From Fragilaria crotonensis (Eukaryota > Bacillariophyta > Fragilariophyceae > Fragilariales > Fragilariaceae), in contig JAKSYS010000202.1 of assembly GCA_022925895.1 (NCBI GenBank), forward strand, positions 26,116 through 90,115: a stretch of DNA of 64,000 nt, in the 5' to 3' direction. A model generated the notes under the pieces. That model did no database searches. It was not told the origin of the DNA and was given only the letters and a program-made list of their open reading frames with translations. Position 1 is the stretch's first letter. The number at the start of each line of letters is the position of its first letter. The translations under genes and the position numbers were made by a program. Of the stretch, positions 52,794 through 61,920 are shown in pieces.

Positions 52794-53998
52794 CTACAAA
52801 TTTGTCGTCATTGTCAACTTGATCATCAGCATGCGGAGCATTGCATCATCAATCACCCTCGTGAATTCTTGGTAGAAGCCTTCATCTTCATTTTCATGAT
52901 CAATGATTTTACTTAACTCAACGCCCCGTATCGTGTTGGCAATGTCTGACGATCGAGCTTCAAACGTGGTTTTCACTTTATCTTCATACTCGCTCATTTG
53001 TCTCTTTACTTCGTCCGTAGAACGCTCGTCGTTAGTAAGTCGTTGAACTGTAGTGGCCGAAATTGGAATAGCACTATCAGGAAGAATCCAATAGGACATT
53101 AACCGTCCTACGCGGTGCGAAACACCTAGCCAACGACCGAGTTGCACCTCACCCAAACCGGCGTTACTACGGAAAGTGACCCAATCGTAAAATTCGAAAT
53201 CAAGGTACTCTGATATATCCGGTGTTTCTCCCGTTATTATCTCCAACGGAGTCCTGCCCTCTGCATACTTCGAAAAATTGGCACATAGATTCTCAGTCTC
53301 GCAGACCCAAACGAAGCCGTAGTCCCATAATCTTGGTGGCACCTTCTTCTTCAGCATGATACGATACCATCTTTTCTTGATCTCGTGGATACTTTGTTCA
53401 GCCGGGTTCTCATTGGGTCGTCTCGGCCCAGACACATGATACTTAATTTCATAACGCCTAATAGCATCCATGAAGCGCGTCTTGGGCCCAGTTTGCACTG
53501 ACGCCCCATCAAAGGTCAACTGAGCTGGTACTCCAAAATCACTTATGAATTGGGTAAGTGAATCCCCATGGTTGCCGTCGACCTTCATCAGAGGGTAGGC
53601 AACCTTAAATCCACATTTGTGTGAGTAAATCTGGCAACCAACGTTGCCGCGAAGGGACTTGAGTTTTCCATATGCTGTGTCAGTGGCAAATTTACCAGAG
53701 AGCCGTTTCACTCGAATACACGATCCGCTCGGTAGCGTCTACCAATGGGCAGTATTGCCGATCGCATTCCGCGTTGAGTGGTGACCCTGAGGGTACGTTG
53801 CGCTCGTTTAGGTCCGATTCCAAACCGATCAGCTAACAATTCCGCCGACACTTTGGCGTGACGTTCCGTGCTTACAAAGGTTCGACGAGCTGGGATGTCT
53901 AGGTGTTCGTACACTGTCGTATCGACTTCAGAGGCTTGTTGCAAGCGTTTCGACAACAGCTCACCAACCCGTACAAGTGATGGATCAATTGAATGCAA
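52794..53998 (-). pseudogene. Copia E integrase in two frames
   Basis: The N-terminal segment (SVSAELLADRFGIGPKRAQR-like, about 53850-53780) corresponds to the RWGIG...A block of element B. After a frame change near 53710 the core reads FATDTAYGKLKSLRGNVG (first Asp), PAQLTFDGASVQTGPK (second Asp) and NENPAEQSIHEIKKRWY (Glu). The C-terminal part contains GETPDISEYLDFEFYDWVTF and GEVQLGRWLGVSHRVG. Integrase cuts with a 4-bp stagger, as the CCAA duplication shows. A further frame change at about 52790 leads into the linker/RT ORF. Confidence 0.85.
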
Positions 53999-56199
53999 AG
54001 AGCGTCATTCGACGTCGCTTCTAAGTACTCTGTAATCGGAGGGAACGAAGGAACAAGTTGCGGTAAAGGTCTTTGCCATGCTGGCATCGTAGTTCCGCCT
54101 TGATGCAACGCTTGTACCATCATGAGGTTGGTGGGATCCCAGGGCGAAGAACTGGTCATCTGGACATGAGCACAATCCTGAAGTTCTTGGGCAGAAGGAA
54201 CACGTGTTCGAAAATGGATCTTGGTGCCTGCGGTGTGCAGGGCAATGAATAGGTCCTCATTAACTTCGATACCTAAATTATGGGTTGCATCATAAGGATT
54301 ATCCCATAGAGGGATGCCATAAGCACGCACTTGGTTGGGATTAATCAGAGAATGATCAAGCGCAGTGCCATAATAAAGAGATTCATGGAATACCAAAATG
54401 AAGGTGGTGCCTGTCGTAGGATCATCATAAGCCGTAGCACCCGTCACAATAGGAACATTTTCAATAGGCTTGATGGATGAATCGTATGCGTAGACGTCTG
54501 CCGTTCTATAAGTAGATTGCAGAACAACAAAATTTGTGCCAAGACAGCACGTATCCGCATTGGAGTCACATTCGTTATAAGCTGCCGTATCAGTCGGTGG
54601 ATCATTGAACGCTGATCGTAACAAGGGGGTTGCCGACGCAACACGACGGCATGTGGTAACCGCAGCAATACGCCGATTTTGGCGATTCTGGGCTTGTTCG
54701 TTCCGCCCTCCCATGACGGATTGACCTGTCGTAACCTGGCTAACTTGAGTGCGTTGTGAAACGGAAACACTATCAGTAGGGAGGGAGACCTGCATAGGGA
54801 CATCAGAGGCTTGTGTTCGGAGCTCTTGGAGTTCATTCCGATTTCGTCGTTGCTCGTTGTAAGCTGCACGTTCACGACGAAGTGTATCTTTATCTTCTTG
54901 CTTGAACTTCATATACACGTGACGAGGAAAACTAAAAGAGGCATGATACTCAATCTGAGATCCGTCAGTGAGCGTAATGATGCGGCTGTCACTTCGAGTC
55001 TTCTGCACGTTGCCGCGTCCGCTCCGACTTGATCGCCCTCCTCGTCCTCCACGACCATGTCCTCCACGGACAGACTGTCCCCTTGCACCGCGTCCGGAGT
55101 TTGTTTCATTGATGTTACGCCTCACACGGTTCTGAGCTGCGCCCATCTGAGGGGGGTGCTTTTGGTTAACCATGTTGCGAAAGAGCGAAAGTGCTTGCTC
55201 GTAGGTCATGGTCATTGGCACTCGTGATAATTCAATTTCCAACTGGGCTTTCGTTGGTGTGAGGAAATCTGCTTTGATTTTGTCAATCAGCATCCGTATT
55301 TTCATCGAGTTCGAATGAACAATCCGGCCTTCTCGTTTCACATATGCATTGAACGCACGCGTCAAGCGCTTCTCGAATTCGGCCCACCACATGTGTGGGG
55401 GTTTCTCGCCAGAATAGAAAAGGCTCTGAATAACCACATCTGCCTCGCGAATATCTATGGCATGAATGCCAACTCCTTCATAATGCTCAACCAGGCGGCG
55501 GAATGCTTCACGCCCGTCGTTCGGTCGCTGAAGGCCTTGAATCTTCGCTTCGGCAGTATCGTTGCCCGCAACAAAGTTCACTAAAAACGTGTGGACTTGT
55601 ACCGTGTCAATTGCAAATGAGTCCCCGGCCAGAGGGGCCGCAGCAACGTAATCGTCGAGGAAATCATCATGCAATGCTACTGTAGGTTCCTCAATATCGC
55701 GGCAAACGTACTTCAATGGTACGCCATCGCGACCAGGGATAGATCGAATATAATTCAAAAAAGTTGGTTTCCAATCCTCCCATCTCGTGGCCTCCTTGAA
55801 CTTCTCTGGTTTTGCTGCCTCCGCCAGAGTCTTCGAGTCGTTCTTGAATTTCTCATGAGTGTGATAACGGCGAATAAGATCAGTGACTCGTTCGATCGGA
55901 AATGCAGTATCTGTGGGATCGCGTCCAAGACGAATCTCATCACGCACCCACTGCACAAACGCTTTAATATTCTTGCGAATACCAGGATTCAAACGGATCT
56001 GGCCCTGTGCTGCAGTGAGATCAAAGTAGGTCTTGAAATGTTCGTCAAGTTCTCTAAAGGTGACGTCCATACAGGACGTAAAGGTGTTATCGAAAATGTC
56101 ACTAGCGATACGTTGGGCTTGTGTCTGTTCCATGAACAGAACATTATTATTCACGCCACACGCAATCAACGCGTCGACAACAGTAAATGCTCCTTCCAT
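53899..56199 (-). CDS. Copia E gag-protease
   Basis: ATG 56199; 766-residue open frame with gag and protease in one ORF. The capsid-like part spans about residues 90-350 (FKEATRWEDWKPTFLNYIRS, MWWAEFEKRLTRAFNAYVKR, MTYEQALSLFRNMVNQ). An RGG-rich region follows (RGGHGRGGRGGRSSRSGRG, about residues 385-403), presumably binding RNA in place of a zinc knuckle. The protease motif is NECDSNADTCCLGTNFVV near residue 545, then PIVTGATAYDDPTTG and SLINPNQVRAYG. Meaningful coding changes frame near 54005 toward integrase, so the last 35 residues of this ORF are spurious. Confidence 0.87.
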   Translation of the reverse strand: MEGAFTVVDALIACGVNNNVLFMEQTQAQRIASDIFDNTFTSCMDVTFRELDEHFKTYFDLTAAQGQIRLNPGIRKNIKAFVQWVRDEIRLGRDPTDTAFPIERVTDLIRRYHTHEKFKNDSKTLAEAAKPEKFKEATRWEDWKPTFLNYIRSIPGRDGVPLKYVCRDIEEPTVALHDDFLDDYVAAAPLAGDSFAIDTVQVHTFLVNFVAGNDTAEAKIQGLQRPNDGREAFRRLVEHYEGVGIHAIDIREADVVIQSLFYSGEKPPHMWWAEFEKRLTRAFNAYVKREGRIVHSNSMKIRMLIDKIKADFLTPTKAQLEIELSRVPMTMTYEQALSLFRNMVNQKHPPQMGAAQNRVRRNINETNSGRGARGQSVRGGHGRGGRGGRSSRSGRGNVQKTRSDSRIITLTDGSQIEYHASFSFPRHVYMKFKQEDKDTLRRERAAYNEQRRNRNELQELRTQASDVPMQVSLPTDSVSVSQRTQVSQVTTGQSVMGGRNEQAQNRQNRRIAAVTTCRRVASATPLLRSAFNDPPTDTAAYNECDSNADTCCLGTNFVVLQSTYRTADVYAYDSSIKPIENVPIVTGATAYDDPTTGTTFILVFHESLYYGTALDHSLINPNQVRAYGIPLWDNPYDATHNLGIEVNEDLFIALHTAGTKIHFRTRVPSAQELQDCAHVQMTSSSPWDPTNLMMVQALHQGGTTMPAWQRPLPQLVPSFPPITEYLEATSNDALCIQLIHHLYGLVSCCRNACNKPLKSIRQCTNT

Positions 56200-56434
56200 T
56201 GGCCTATACGTTGAAAGGGATCTATTTTGTGAGCATATCGAATTCGTACCACTAATGTAGTGGCCAATAATACCTGACGAAAGTCAAGTACATAGATCGC
56301 ATGACCGAAGTCAGGTAACTCATGACCGAAGTCAGGATTCCGAACGTACAAACATAGTCGAAACTAGTTGATGCCGTTTCGGTCTTGCTCCATTCCATCG
56401 TACCCTTCATCCCTGGGCCTAGGAGCAAAGCTTT

Positions 56435-56447
56435 GGGTCTGATAAAC
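56435..56447 (-). promoter_or_regulatory. Presumptive primer-binding site of Copia E
   Basis: Plus strand GGGTCTGATAAAC directly left of the 5' LTR; identical to the sites in A and B. Confidence 0.7.
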
Positions 56448-56667
56448 CAATTAAAAGTAGCTGTAACGGCATTGATAAGATCAACCAAACTTACAAAGAT
56501 AGGATTCAAGGAAAAACAATTATATATCATCATGTATCTGCACTGCGATTGTGATTTGCCTTTGTTCATTAATAGGCGTGATCGAACGTGCAATCGTATC
56601 AAGACACTAGTGTCAGTAATGCGAAGACAACGGTACAGTGAGACCGTATCATACCATGATTTATTTG
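56448..56667 (-). repeat. 5' LTR of Copia E (220 bp)
   Basis: Same as 50234-50453; followed by the CCAA duplication and the rest of DIRS repeat A2. Confidence 0.94.
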
Positions 56668-56671
56668 CCAA

Positions 56672-56994
56672 GTCGCAGCAAGTGAAACTAGGCTCATCTA
56701 TCCATCACCGGATCGATTGTGCCATTCACTCCTGCAACCAAGTTACGACTAGTTTAAGTCTTTTAATTTCCCCAAGCCCACCCCTGGATCCACCAAACTC
56801 CGGGGAGTTGGAGCTGTATTTACCGCCAGGGAGAATCCCCTGGCCAAGCCAAACACCAGACTCACTAAAGATAGGGTTTCCCCAACTCCAAACCATACGA
56901 CAAATTTAAGTCCAAGGGTGGGCATTGGGCAATTTCCAAACGAGGACGGAGGCGACAACAGACTGGTTTCGAAGCGGCGCAGCAACACACTTCG
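56672..56994 (+). repeat. DIRS repeat A2 right part and repeat B2
   Basis: GTCGCAGCAAG to TTTTAATTT (about 56769) completes A2, with several small deletions relative to A1. About 15 linking bases (CCCCAAGCCCACCCC) and B2 (56785-56994) follow, ending CAACACACTTCG. This is the right end of the DIRS element; Gypsy 3' sequence resumes at 56995. Confidence 0.87.
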
Positions 56995-57086
56995 CAGACG
57001 GGAACGGACTCCAACGACTTCGAAGCTTACCCCTAGTTGGTGATTTTAGCTATCTATTTGAACAGCCTCTCCCTCTCCTCGTTCAT

Positions 57087-57098
57087 GGAAGGGAAGAG
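57087..57098 (+). promoter_or_regulatory. Polypurine tract of Gypsy
   Basis: GGAAGGGAAGAG directly before the 3' LTR (TGCATGAG). It supports the right-hand LTR form as the original arrangement. Confidence 0.75.
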
Positions 57099-57306
57099 TG
57101 CATGAGCCGAGGGACTTAACCACTCTAGCCCAGCATACACATACGAGTTCTCTGAACTCGGAGCTCAAGGCTTCAGGTTATATGTGGGTCCTTCGCCAGT
57201 TTATGTTAACGTTATAAATTGTTGTGACTTGTTCGGGGAGATCTTTACTTCCCCGAACTCAGTCTTTTTACATTGAGATAATTGACACTACCTTCAAGGT
57301 CGTGCA
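57099..57306 (+). repeat. 3' LTR of Gypsy (208 bp)
   Basis: TGCATGAGCCGAGG...GGTCGTGCA. It shares all its sequence with 17314-17537, where about 170 bp are inverted. It includes GAGTGGTTAAG on the complementary strand, which looks like a tRNA D-arm, but no complete tRNA is formed. Confidence 0.85.
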
Positions 57307-57522
57307 GAAATGGTCGAGTCTTTCAACAGAGTCATAAGGGTCCTTGGTCGCTATTGTCATGGCCTGCACGATCAGAACATTGCCATAAAATTCCAATGAC
57401 CCATGACTGGGTTAGCGCCATGACCCTGACTCAGCCCTGATTACCTCACAGGTCCATTGTTGATGCCAACAACCTTTACAACCTTTCCGCTGTCCACTAC
57501 CGAATTACCTTTAACATCAGTT

Positions 57523-58580
57523 CTACCAAGTTTCAACTGGAATGACGACATTCTCCCGCTGCAAAACAAGTCTGTCAAAGCATCTGTCCCAAAATTCGAC
57601 ATTGCCAGCGATTTTGATTGGATGAAAAAGACCATGTTCATACAAACTCAGACAACCCGGAATCGATTCGATCGCTCCCTGACACAAACTAACTTCCATC
57701 ACACTCGCATTGAACTTTTTCTTCGTCTCCACTATCAATGCCGGAAATGCAGACTCTAGGAAAATCTTCTTCTCAGTCATCAAATCTGCGAGTGGGGAAA
57801 AGAAGGATGTAAATCGAGTTGAATGTACAGAAGTCACTTCGTCCGACGTGAACGAACGAAAACGTTCCATCGTCGTCGAAGTATTGACTGAATCGCGCAT
57901 CCATCGCGAGGTCGGAGACCCCAGGAAGTATATATTGCCACCACGGCCAGTGGATGGTGGTGCATTCAAAGCAGCGTAGACATCGGTCATGTTTGATTTT
58001 GAAAATGATTTCCCAATTCGTGACATCGCGAACCCCCATCTCGTGTCACTGAGAATCCAGGTGTGTACAAGTGACAAAAGGCTATTGGGAGTCCATGGGA
58101 AGCCTTGCTCAACAAGGCCTCTCATGTACACCATCATGTCGTCGTGCACGTACATGACACCAACAATACCGCCCATTCGCTCTGCACTTCGTAAGCTGTC
58201 TGCCACGTTCTTCATGGGAGAATACAGGCCACCACGTTCGTTCCTCCGAAGAATGCACTGATACCTGACTGCTGCAATGCAGCAAGAGTTTTGTTTGAGA
58301 ACGCACCTCGGACCTCGATGGGGAACACCTCAGACCAGCGCCCAACCCAATGCCGCACGTGACTTACACCGATGTCGTAGTTAAATTGTCCCATGAGAAG
58401 AACATTGTCGATCTTCGGACACTGGTTTCCGGTGAAGGTAATTCGTAGGGTGAAGGGTGGAAGGGTCAGTGCGAGGAAGAGAATCCTGCAAACGGTTTCT
58501 GGCATCAACAATGCACCGCCTTCTCCAGAGTCGAACGACCAATTCACCGAGTCATTAATCGTTTTAAGAGAATCACACAA
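57523..58580 (-). pseudogene. Conserved-looking host protein, one frameshift; possibly glycosyltransferase-like
   Basis: Two minus-strand ORFs meet at 58215. The first (58580-58212) includes DSVNWSFDSGEGGALLMPET, KIDNVLLMGQFNYDIGVSH and HWVGRWSEVFPIEV. The second (58215-57523) includes MKNVADSLRSAERMGGIVGV, VMYVHDDMMVYMRGL and CLSLYEHGLFHPIKIAG. With a one-base change near 58225 the reading is continuous (FFGG-LYSPMKNVADS). The HDD motif near the middle and the late HPIKI block recall metal-dependent glycosyltransferases, but I cannot name a family. An in-frame stop lies just upstream of 58580 and no good ATG is seen, so the 5' end may be missing, spliced or mis-assembled. It ends about 220 bp from the Gypsy 3' LTR; that insertion may have removed downstream sequence. 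Confidence 0.5.
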
Positions 58581-59017
58581 GGTGATCTAAGCTCGTGCAC
58601 GACTCCGTATATTATAAATCCAGCCATCATGCTGTTTGAGAATCCTAATGAAGAAGGCACTGCTCATTGTTGGATTTCCGTTTCGTTTTCCTGTCATGTT
58701 ATGCTTGTACTGTACTACGGTAGTAGTAGCTCATGAACTCACTTTTAGTCGTCGATTAGTGACTTCTGAGGCATGTTGCATTCATACTTCAAACCCCGGA
58801 CAACAACGACGAATGTAGCGACAGAAAATGCGGATGACGACAACATTTCATCGTGCGAATGCTCGACGTGGGATGTCCGTGAGGAAGGTCGACTGACAGA
58901 CGGAGGCCGAACGTTAGCGGGATGCGCGTAGCCTTTCCCGCCTCAGTGGCGGTCGACTACCAAGTAAAATCTACTGGTGTACGGTCGTTCGGTACTACCG
59001 TCTTCAGGAACCTATTG
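58581..59017. other. Intergenic stretch, no gene seen
   Basis: Only short frames occur. It may include 5' sequence of the minus-strand gene at 57523-58580. No repeat was recognised. Confidence 0.5.
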
Positions 59018-59223
59018 ACAGACTTTTAGTACCGCTCCTACGTATTTTTACTATCTACATTATCCAGTAGGACACTTCACATTAGGCTAGTAAACAGTAT
59101 ACGTCGTACCGTTACTGTCGCACGGGAATCAAATCCCACTCCAAAATTGCAACGATCAAATTCATGTCGTTCGTTATAAAAACGATCGTTTTCTCGCCCG
59201 GCGCTTCACCTCGTTCGCTCTCT

Positions 59224-59338
59224 TCAGACGTACGAACTCTCAGACGTGCATTCTTCAGACGTACGTTGTTTCTTTTGTGATCCTGAGTGTTCCTGAAGAA
59301 CACTCATCAAAAGAAGTTGATCATCATTTGATGATCAA
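59224..59338. promoter_or_regulatory. TCAGACGTRC motifs and twin hairpins of R2
   Basis: Motifs at 59224, 59240 and 59255 and hairpins at 59284-59306 and 59317-59338 match those of R1 (12474-12588) in order and spacing. The ATG follows at 59400. Confidence 0.55.
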
Positions 59339-59399
59339 CAATTTCTCACAAATTTGTCTACCACTGTAAATATATTTAGCCGGCCCCCGATTTTTAACA

Positions 59400-61022
59400 A
59401 TGTACAATTTTCGTAGCAGCGTAACTGACCATGACGACTTTTTACCCGCCGTCGTCACGATTCAGTCCCCCAGTAGCGATAGCCAGTGTACTAGTACCCA
59501 CTTGGCTACCGACGTCACCGTAGGACTCCACCCACGTCCACATACTGTAGTGTCACCTACGCGCAACGTAGCACCATCTACTTGCATCGTACCTACAGAT
59601 ACTAGCACAGTCGCTTCGCCTACTAGCACTGTGTCTACGTCTACATGTACTGTAGTTACACCTAGTCATACCGTAGCTCAGTATACCCGTCCAGTAGACT
59701 CACACGCGTATACCGTCGCGTCTGCTACTAGCACTCCGCTTCCTCTGCCGCTAGCGTAGCATCCAGCAGTCCTGAAACCGTAGCACCGGCCAACGTTCGT
59801 ACTGTAGCGACCGATACCGTCACCGTGACGTCACCACCTGCCTGCGACCCCGGTCTGGCGTGCGCCCGATTTAACCATGGTCTGGCCTCCACTCCGCGCT
59901 CGCACGCAGAATCTATCATGGTTCACTCGCCTAGAATCAACCGACTTAGGCAGGCGTCTCTGCCCTTTTTAACTCTGATACCTTCAGGTTAGTTAGGCTC
60001 AGGAATTCAGTTATGCTTCCATCTAAACTGTCAGATCTGAAGCAACTGAAAATAACAGAATTTTTCAACAGAGCTCCCCAGATTCAAAGTGCACACAATT
60101 TATTAAGAACTTAGTTAACAACAGCCCCAGCCCCTCCAGCAGCATTTCAGCCCCACCCACCATGCCATTCCTTCAACCTTACCAAAGCCGACAAGAAGTC
60201 GAAGAAGAAGGACTCGTCCCCTTTCTTGCCTCCGAAACGGAGCCTCCAGTCGTCATCAGCGCAGATGTGAACATTCCTGCGGAAACTCCCACCCATCCCA
60301 CCCTCTATCTAACCCGCTCTAAGAGAGCCAAAACATTGGGCAACACTAACACTAACATTAAGCAGAAGCGCTACGTTAAGACTAGCGCCAAGGGCACCAG
60401 CAAATCCGACATCGATGAAGCGGCCATCCTCGCCGAGGCCATCGAACGCGCCAACTCCGAGCGCAATCCACCTTATCGCGCCACCAGAAACTGTCCAACA
60501 GCTGCAACTTTCTCCCAGGGCATCCTTACAACTCCTATCGGGCACAATAAAACATTCAGGGCCACCGAAACCGACGACGACGACAACAATGAAGCGGCTA
60601 GCAACGCCGAGGCCATCGACAGCGCAACTGCAGAGCTCTACTACTCATAAAGTCATGAGAATCAAAGAGGAGTACACCAGACATCCAGGGCACTCACCAT
60701 CCTTCCCTATTCGCAGTTACCAACCCCAGACAGACTTATTCGCGAAAGCGACGTCGACGACGACGACCAAGATGACGACTACAGCGTTCGCAGTGACGAC
60801 GACCGCAAGATTCCTGCTCCCACCGCCCAAAATCCACCAGGAAGCAACAATTCGACGACTCAGACGTCCCTGCCTCCTCCCCGATGCTTCCCTGCGAAAG
60901 GATGCGTTTTCAGACGCAAAAACAGCCTGAGATCCGTTATGAAACCCGCCAATATGTTCGTGAATGTGGAAGTCAACAAATCAATTTCGTTGGGCGTTCG
61001 GACCTTCACACGACAAAAGTAA
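59400..61022 (+). pseudogene. Ser/Thr-rich, acidic protein of repeat R2 with PIP-box-like motif
   Basis: ATG 59400. The Ser/Thr/Val/Ala-rich N-terminus matches R1 but has a frame change near 59745. LKQLKITEFF is encoded at about 60037-60066. A one-base loss at 60077 shifts the frame, after which SPSPSSSISAPPTMPFLQPY continues in the frame of 60162-60650. Acidic repeats follow: SKSDIDEAAILAEAIERANS and ETDDDDNNEAASNAEAIDSA. After a TAA at 60648 coding resumes with LIRESDVDDDDQDDDYSVRS and ends FRRKNSLRSVMKPANMFVNV...TRQK with TAA at 61020-61022. The Q-x-x-I-x-x-F-F element suggests binding to the PCNA clamp. The duplicated AEAI(E/D) acidic units are an internal repeat. Family unknown; at least three breaks. 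Confidence 0.5.
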
Positions 61023-61244
61023 AGTCAGAAACCTCAGGCGCTCCCAGACCTCAAAAACAAGCTCCCACTTACGAAAATCGGAGCGACCAATCCGGAGATA
61101 TTGCCGCTCAAAGCAACCCCATTGCGGACCCCATTTAATTTCCGACCACGACCATGATCGTGGTGATTCGCACTATCAGCTCCCAAGAGTCCTGGACTTG
61201 GGACACATTGGACCCCGCGCCGAACTGCCAATGACATTTCCACC

Positions 61245-61920
61245 ATGATCGTACAGATTTCTTTCAGTACTGCAGCTGCGACATTTGGCAGCCCGTCCGT
61301 CCATATTTTTCCCCATAATGCAAACGTCATCTTGCGTCCGACCGGTTTTGAAATCCTACCCACGCCTATCCGTCCGCGCGCGCCAACCCCGCCTTCTGAC
61401 GTCCCCTCTCCTAATTACCAACGTCCAATTCGTGACCAACCTAACGGCCATGCTCGTGTTCCTAATTACAACGGCGATCCCGTGGACGATGACGAAATGA
61501 CTGACGCGTCTGACGATGTTCCAGCTCGTTCCACGACCAACATTTATCGCGATGACGATATGGATGACGATGACGACGACGATAGTGATGTAGTTAATGC
61601 TTCAAGTGTCTTCTCCATCTACTGCCCGTGTCCCAAACAATTATGCCTTTCCGTTCGCGATCAGACGTTGCCCACCAAAGCACGAAAAGCTCCCGCTGAC
61701 GTTGAAGTTGAAGAACGAAACAACGGCGACAAAGGAATCTTCAAAACAACTTGGTGCACCCCTAATAAATCAAAACTCTACCTGCTCAGTCCCAGATTCC
61801 TCAGACAATGATGACAGCACAGACACCAGCTCATTTATCCCAGATTCCTTCACAGTTAAAACTTTGGATTCCCTAACTCTCATGGACAGGATGACAACCA
61901 GAAAAGCTACCAAAATGTAA
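61245..61920 (+). pseudogene. Pro/Asp-rich hypothetical protein downstream in R2
   Basis: ATG 61245. About 120 residues with a proline-rich part (PTPIRPRAPTPPSDVPSPNY) and a strongly acidic run (RDDDMDDDDDDDSDVV, about 61550-61595). A frame change near 61600 then gives KLPLTLKLKNETTATKESSK and a Ser/Asp tail ending MTTRKATKM with TAA at 61918-61920. It could be a further part of the R2 protein or a second gene of the same repeat. No domain recognised. A small hairpin (ACCACGA paired with TCGTGGT) lies at about 61144-61163 between the two coding parts. Confidence 0.35.

Larger units (their letters stand above)
50234..56667 (-). mobile_element. Copia element E (nested in DIRS repeat A2)
   Basis: A 6.4-kb minus-strand Copia element with identical-looking 220-bp LTRs and 4-bp duplication CCAA (50230-50233, 56668-56671). 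Comparison with the uninterrupted A1 repeat of the same DIRS element proves the insertion point. Order gag-PR, INT, chromodomain-like linker, RT, RH. The LTR ends are CAA...TTG in element sense instead of TG...CA. Confidence 0.95.
22286..56994 (+). mobile_element. DIRS-like (tyrosine-recombinase) retrotransposon with split direct repeats
   Basis: The element shows the order A1 (22286-22641), gag, RT-RNase H, tyrosine recombinase, B1 (49773-49980), A2 (49981-50233 and 56672 to about 56769), B2 (56785-56994). Such split direct repeats are the mark of PAT/Ngaro-type DIRS elements, which integrate with a tyrosine recombinase and make no target duplication. Its own length, leaving out nested Copia B and E, is about 7.5 kb. 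It sits in the 3' untranslated part of the Gypsy element. gag and recombinase are broken, so this copy is not autonomous as read. I found no room for the methyltransferase domain known from some DIRS groups. Confidence 0.88.
17314..57306 (+). mobile_element. Ty3/Gypsy retrotransposon, outermost layer of the nest
   Basis: A plus-strand Gypsy element has gag from 17594 and pol to 22253 (order PR-RT-RH-INT). It resumes at 56995 after the DIRS insertion with 92 bp of 3' untranslated sequence, a polypurine tract GGAAGGGAAGAG (57087-57098) and a 208-bp 3' LTR. The 5' LTR region (17314-17537) has the same sequence but with most of it inverted. Own length without nested elements is about 5.3 kb. I did not find a convincing target duplication; the right flank reads GAAAT. 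Confidence 0.85.
59018..61920 (+). repeat. Dispersed repeat R2, longer copy of R1
   Basis: 59018-60115 matches 12268-13369. The coding signal then continues to 61022, with a second acidic ORF to about 61920. As R1 is cut at 13369, the true right end of the repeat cannot be fixed. No LTR or terminal inverted repeat was found at 59018, so its type is open. Confidence 0.7.
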
